This document shows, one piece after another, positions 62,734 through 64,000 of a DNA stretch of 64,000 bases. A program made the position numbers and the translations under genes. The stretch's first letter is position 1. Every line of letters begins with the position of its first letter. The stretch is from Haladaptatus halobius (GTDB lineage: Archaea; Halobacteriota; Halobacteria; Halobacteriales; Haladaptataceae). Under the pieces are notes generated by a model, which saw only the letters and a program-made list of their open reading frames with translations, made no database searches and was not told where the DNA came from. The stretch is from NCBI RefSeq assembly GCF_020618475.1, contig NZ_CP085335.1, forward strand, positions 1,426,001 to 1,490,000, given 5' to 3'.

Positions 62734-63210
62734 TCAAAGCTCGCGGGCCATCTCCACGCACGCGAGTTCGACGCCGCCGGTCGTCTCGTGTTTCACCGTG
62801 GCGCCGCGCTCGTACCCCGCCCGCTCGTAGAACTGCACCGCGTTCAGCGACGAGTGGAGGGAAAGCGAATCGAGGCCCGCTTCCGCCGCCCGCGCTTCGA
62901 GGCGCGCGAGAAGCGCCGACCCGACACCCTCGCGTGCGAAGTTCGGATGGACGTACACCGCGCTCACCGCCCCAGAATCGAGTTCGACGCGACCGAATCC
63001 CGCGAGTTCGCCGTCCACCTCGGCGACGACGATGTGCTCCGACTCGTCGCGCACCGACTCGCGGTACGGGGCGCTTCCAAGTGGTTTCGTCGCCCACGCG
63101 TCCACCTGTTCGTCACGGTAGCGCTCGGGGCCGAAGGCCCGAATCGAGGAGACATGGAGTTCGAGTATGGCCTCGGCGTCGGACTCGGTCGCGGGGCGAA
63201 CGGAAGGCAT
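62734..63210 (-). CDS. GNAT acetyltransferase (158 aa)
   Basis: VRPATESDAEAILELHVSSI at the start; the acetyl-CoA loop is VYVHPNFAREGVGSALLARL (about residues 88-107), then LHSSLNAVQFYERAGYERGA. A single-domain GNAT with unknown acceptor. The start at 63210 is the first ATG preceding the domain. Confidence 0.92.
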   Translation of the reverse strand: MPSVRPATESDAEAILELHVSSIRAFGPERYRDEQVDAWATKPLGSAPYRESVRDESEHIVVAEVDGELAGFGRVELDSGAVSAVYVHPNFAREGVGSALLARLEARAAEAGLDSLSLHSSLNAVQFYERAGYERGATVKHETTGGVELACVEMAREL

Positions 63211-63265
63211 ACCGTTCGAAGCGCTTGCGACGACCGTAGTCCTGTCGAACGTGCAGGACACCGTC

Positions 63266-63526
63266 TCAGGTGATGACCGAGTACGTAAAGAGGAAACCGA
63301 AGTACAACAGCACGAGCAGCGCGAGCGCCTTTAGGCGGAACAGCTGCAACTCCTCACTCTCCGCTTCGTACGCGTCGCGGAACGCGGCGATCTCGTCCTC
63401 GGAGAGGTCATCGCCGTGTTCCAATCCCCGGTGGAGCACGAGGTGGTCTTCGCGGCGGAACGGCATCCCGCAGTGCGAACACTCGTGCGGCGATTCGCCG
63501 GTCGGAACAGAGGTGTTTGGAGTCAT
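63266..63526 (-). CDS. C2H2 zinc-finger protein with C-terminal membrane helix (86 aa)
   Basis: HECSHCGMPFRREDHLVLHRGLEH-type finger (C16, C19, H32, H37) in the first 40 residues, then an acidic helix and one membrane segment LKALALLVLLYFGFLFTYSV. Its ATG overlaps the preceding gene's stop (ATGA), so the two are co-translated. A haloarchaeal type of unknown function. Confidence 0.82.
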   Translation of the reverse strand: MTPNTSVPTGESPHECSHCGMPFRREDHLVLHRGLEHGDDLSEDEIAAFRDAYEAESEELQLFRLKALALLVLLYFGFLFTYSVIT

Positions 63527-64000
63527 GCTGATGGTGGAACGAGGGACGGTTGCGAGACGATCCACATGCTCGTCATCGTGTACAGTATCATCACGGCCAC
63601 GAGAGGGTACTGGCTCCGAACCGCCTGCAGTCGCCCCGGAAAGAGGTCGTAGGCCGTCGCGTGAGCCACCCACACTGCGAGCAGGTGACCGAGCAGGACG
63701 AACGTCATATTCAGCCCGCCGAACCACGACGGGAGGACGAGCACCACCGCCTGTGGCGGGTCGAGCGGACTCGATAGGACGCCGAACAGGGTCGGCGACA
63801 GCTCGAGAAAGTAACTCAGGTAGTGGGCGAGATGGTAGCCCGCCGCGATGGGGAGCAGCGACGGTGCGAAACGGCGGGAGATCTCGTCGGGCGTGAGGTA
63901 AGTGTCCGCGGTTCGGCGAGCGAGTCGAACCGCAACCCGATAGACGCCGAGGAAGAGCGCGTAGCCGCCGAGCAGTGCTCCGATGTAGGCGAGCCGCAAT
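63523..64000 (-). CDS. Polytopic membrane protein, N-terminus beyond the window
   Basis: The frame is open to the window edge, so the protein's start is missing. At least 158 residues with three or four membrane helices (YIGALLGGYALFLGVYRVAV, LPIAAGYHLAHYLSYFLELS, MTFVLLGHLLAVWVAHATAY, LVAVMILYTMTSMWIVSQPS). His-containing helices (AGYHLAHYLS, LLGHLLAVWVAHA) might bind haem or copper. Paired by overlap with the zinc-finger protein. Confidence 0.75.
   Translation of the reverse strand, partial: LRLAYIGALLGGYALFLGVYRVAVRLARRTADTYLTPDEISRRFAPSLLPIAAGYHLAHYLSYFLELSPTLFGVLSSPLDPPQAVVLVLPSWFGGLNMTFVLLGHLLAVWVAHATAYDLFPGRLQAVRSQYPLVAVMILYTMTSMWIVSQPSLVPPSA

Overview
The window is chromosomal DNA of a halophilic archaeon (class Halobacteria). 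The evidence is the acidic proteome, leaderless genes with TATA-like boxes 25-30 bases upstream, short twin-arginine (Tat) signals, and families largely confined to haloarchaea: bacterio-opsin-activator HTH_10 regulators, TbsP, HEWD, DUF7344 and HalOD1 proteins, DUF63, and an archaeal Dph2. The mix of phenylacetate, chitin and polyester degradation genes suggests a versatile heterotroph. The genus cannot be fixed from the sequence alone.

Layout. 1-5.3 kb: phenylacetyl-CoA epoxidase operon paaA-B-C-D plus a separate zinc-ribbon gene, a divergent HTH_10 regulator, a PaaI thioesterase and a crotonase. Phenylacetate-CoA ligase paaK lies at 17-18.4 kb beside MaoC, thioesterase and universal-stress genes. 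5.4-12.9 kb: sulfite-oxidase-fold protein, MscS channel, flavoprotein disulfide reductase, then a four-gene minus-strand block in which three genes carry lesions, a TrmB-like regulator and an amidohydrolase. 13-21 kb: exported beta-helix protein, GH18 chitinase, broken esterase. 21-28.3 kb: hisD, acetyltransferase, aminotransferase, a Gln/Gly-rich cysteine four-helix protein, three membrane proteins, dodecin, IscA-type scaffold. 28.3-34.7 kb: structured non-coding stretch, tRNA-Leu(CAA), inositol-phosphatase-like enzyme, Lrp regulator, DUF63, YcaO protein, TbsP. 34.7-37.3 kb: AT-richer islet with a CHAT (caspase-like) protease. 37.3-46.6 kb: glyA, folD and small conserved genes, dph2. 46.6-57 kb: decayed genes mixed with METTL5-type methyltransferase, rhomboid protease, a DUF4397 surface protein with a Thr/Lys tail, and a BAT-DUF7344-HalOD1 regulatory cluster. 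57-64 kb: TraB plus M50 protease pair, purM, LtrA, CBS-HTH regulator, UPF0212, acetyltransferase, zinc-finger membrane protein and a partial gene.

How they work together. PaaK, PaaABCD, thioesterases, crotonase and MaoC form the upper phenylacetate pathway with proofreading of CoA esters; no PaaE reductase, PaaZ, PaaH or PaaJ is visible here. glyA and folD supply one-carbon units, and purM and hisD serve purine and histidine synthesis.

The most unusual property is eleven disrupted or fragmentary genes (three in-frame TAG, one in-frame TGA, several frameshifts and truncations). All affect small accessory genes, while every recognised housekeeping gene is intact. Other prominent novelties are the CHAT protease islet, the Gln/Gly-rich copper-storage-like protein, the Lys/Thr-rich tail in an otherwise acidic proteome, and two perfect stem-loops in a gene-free stretch at 3.7-4.0 kb.
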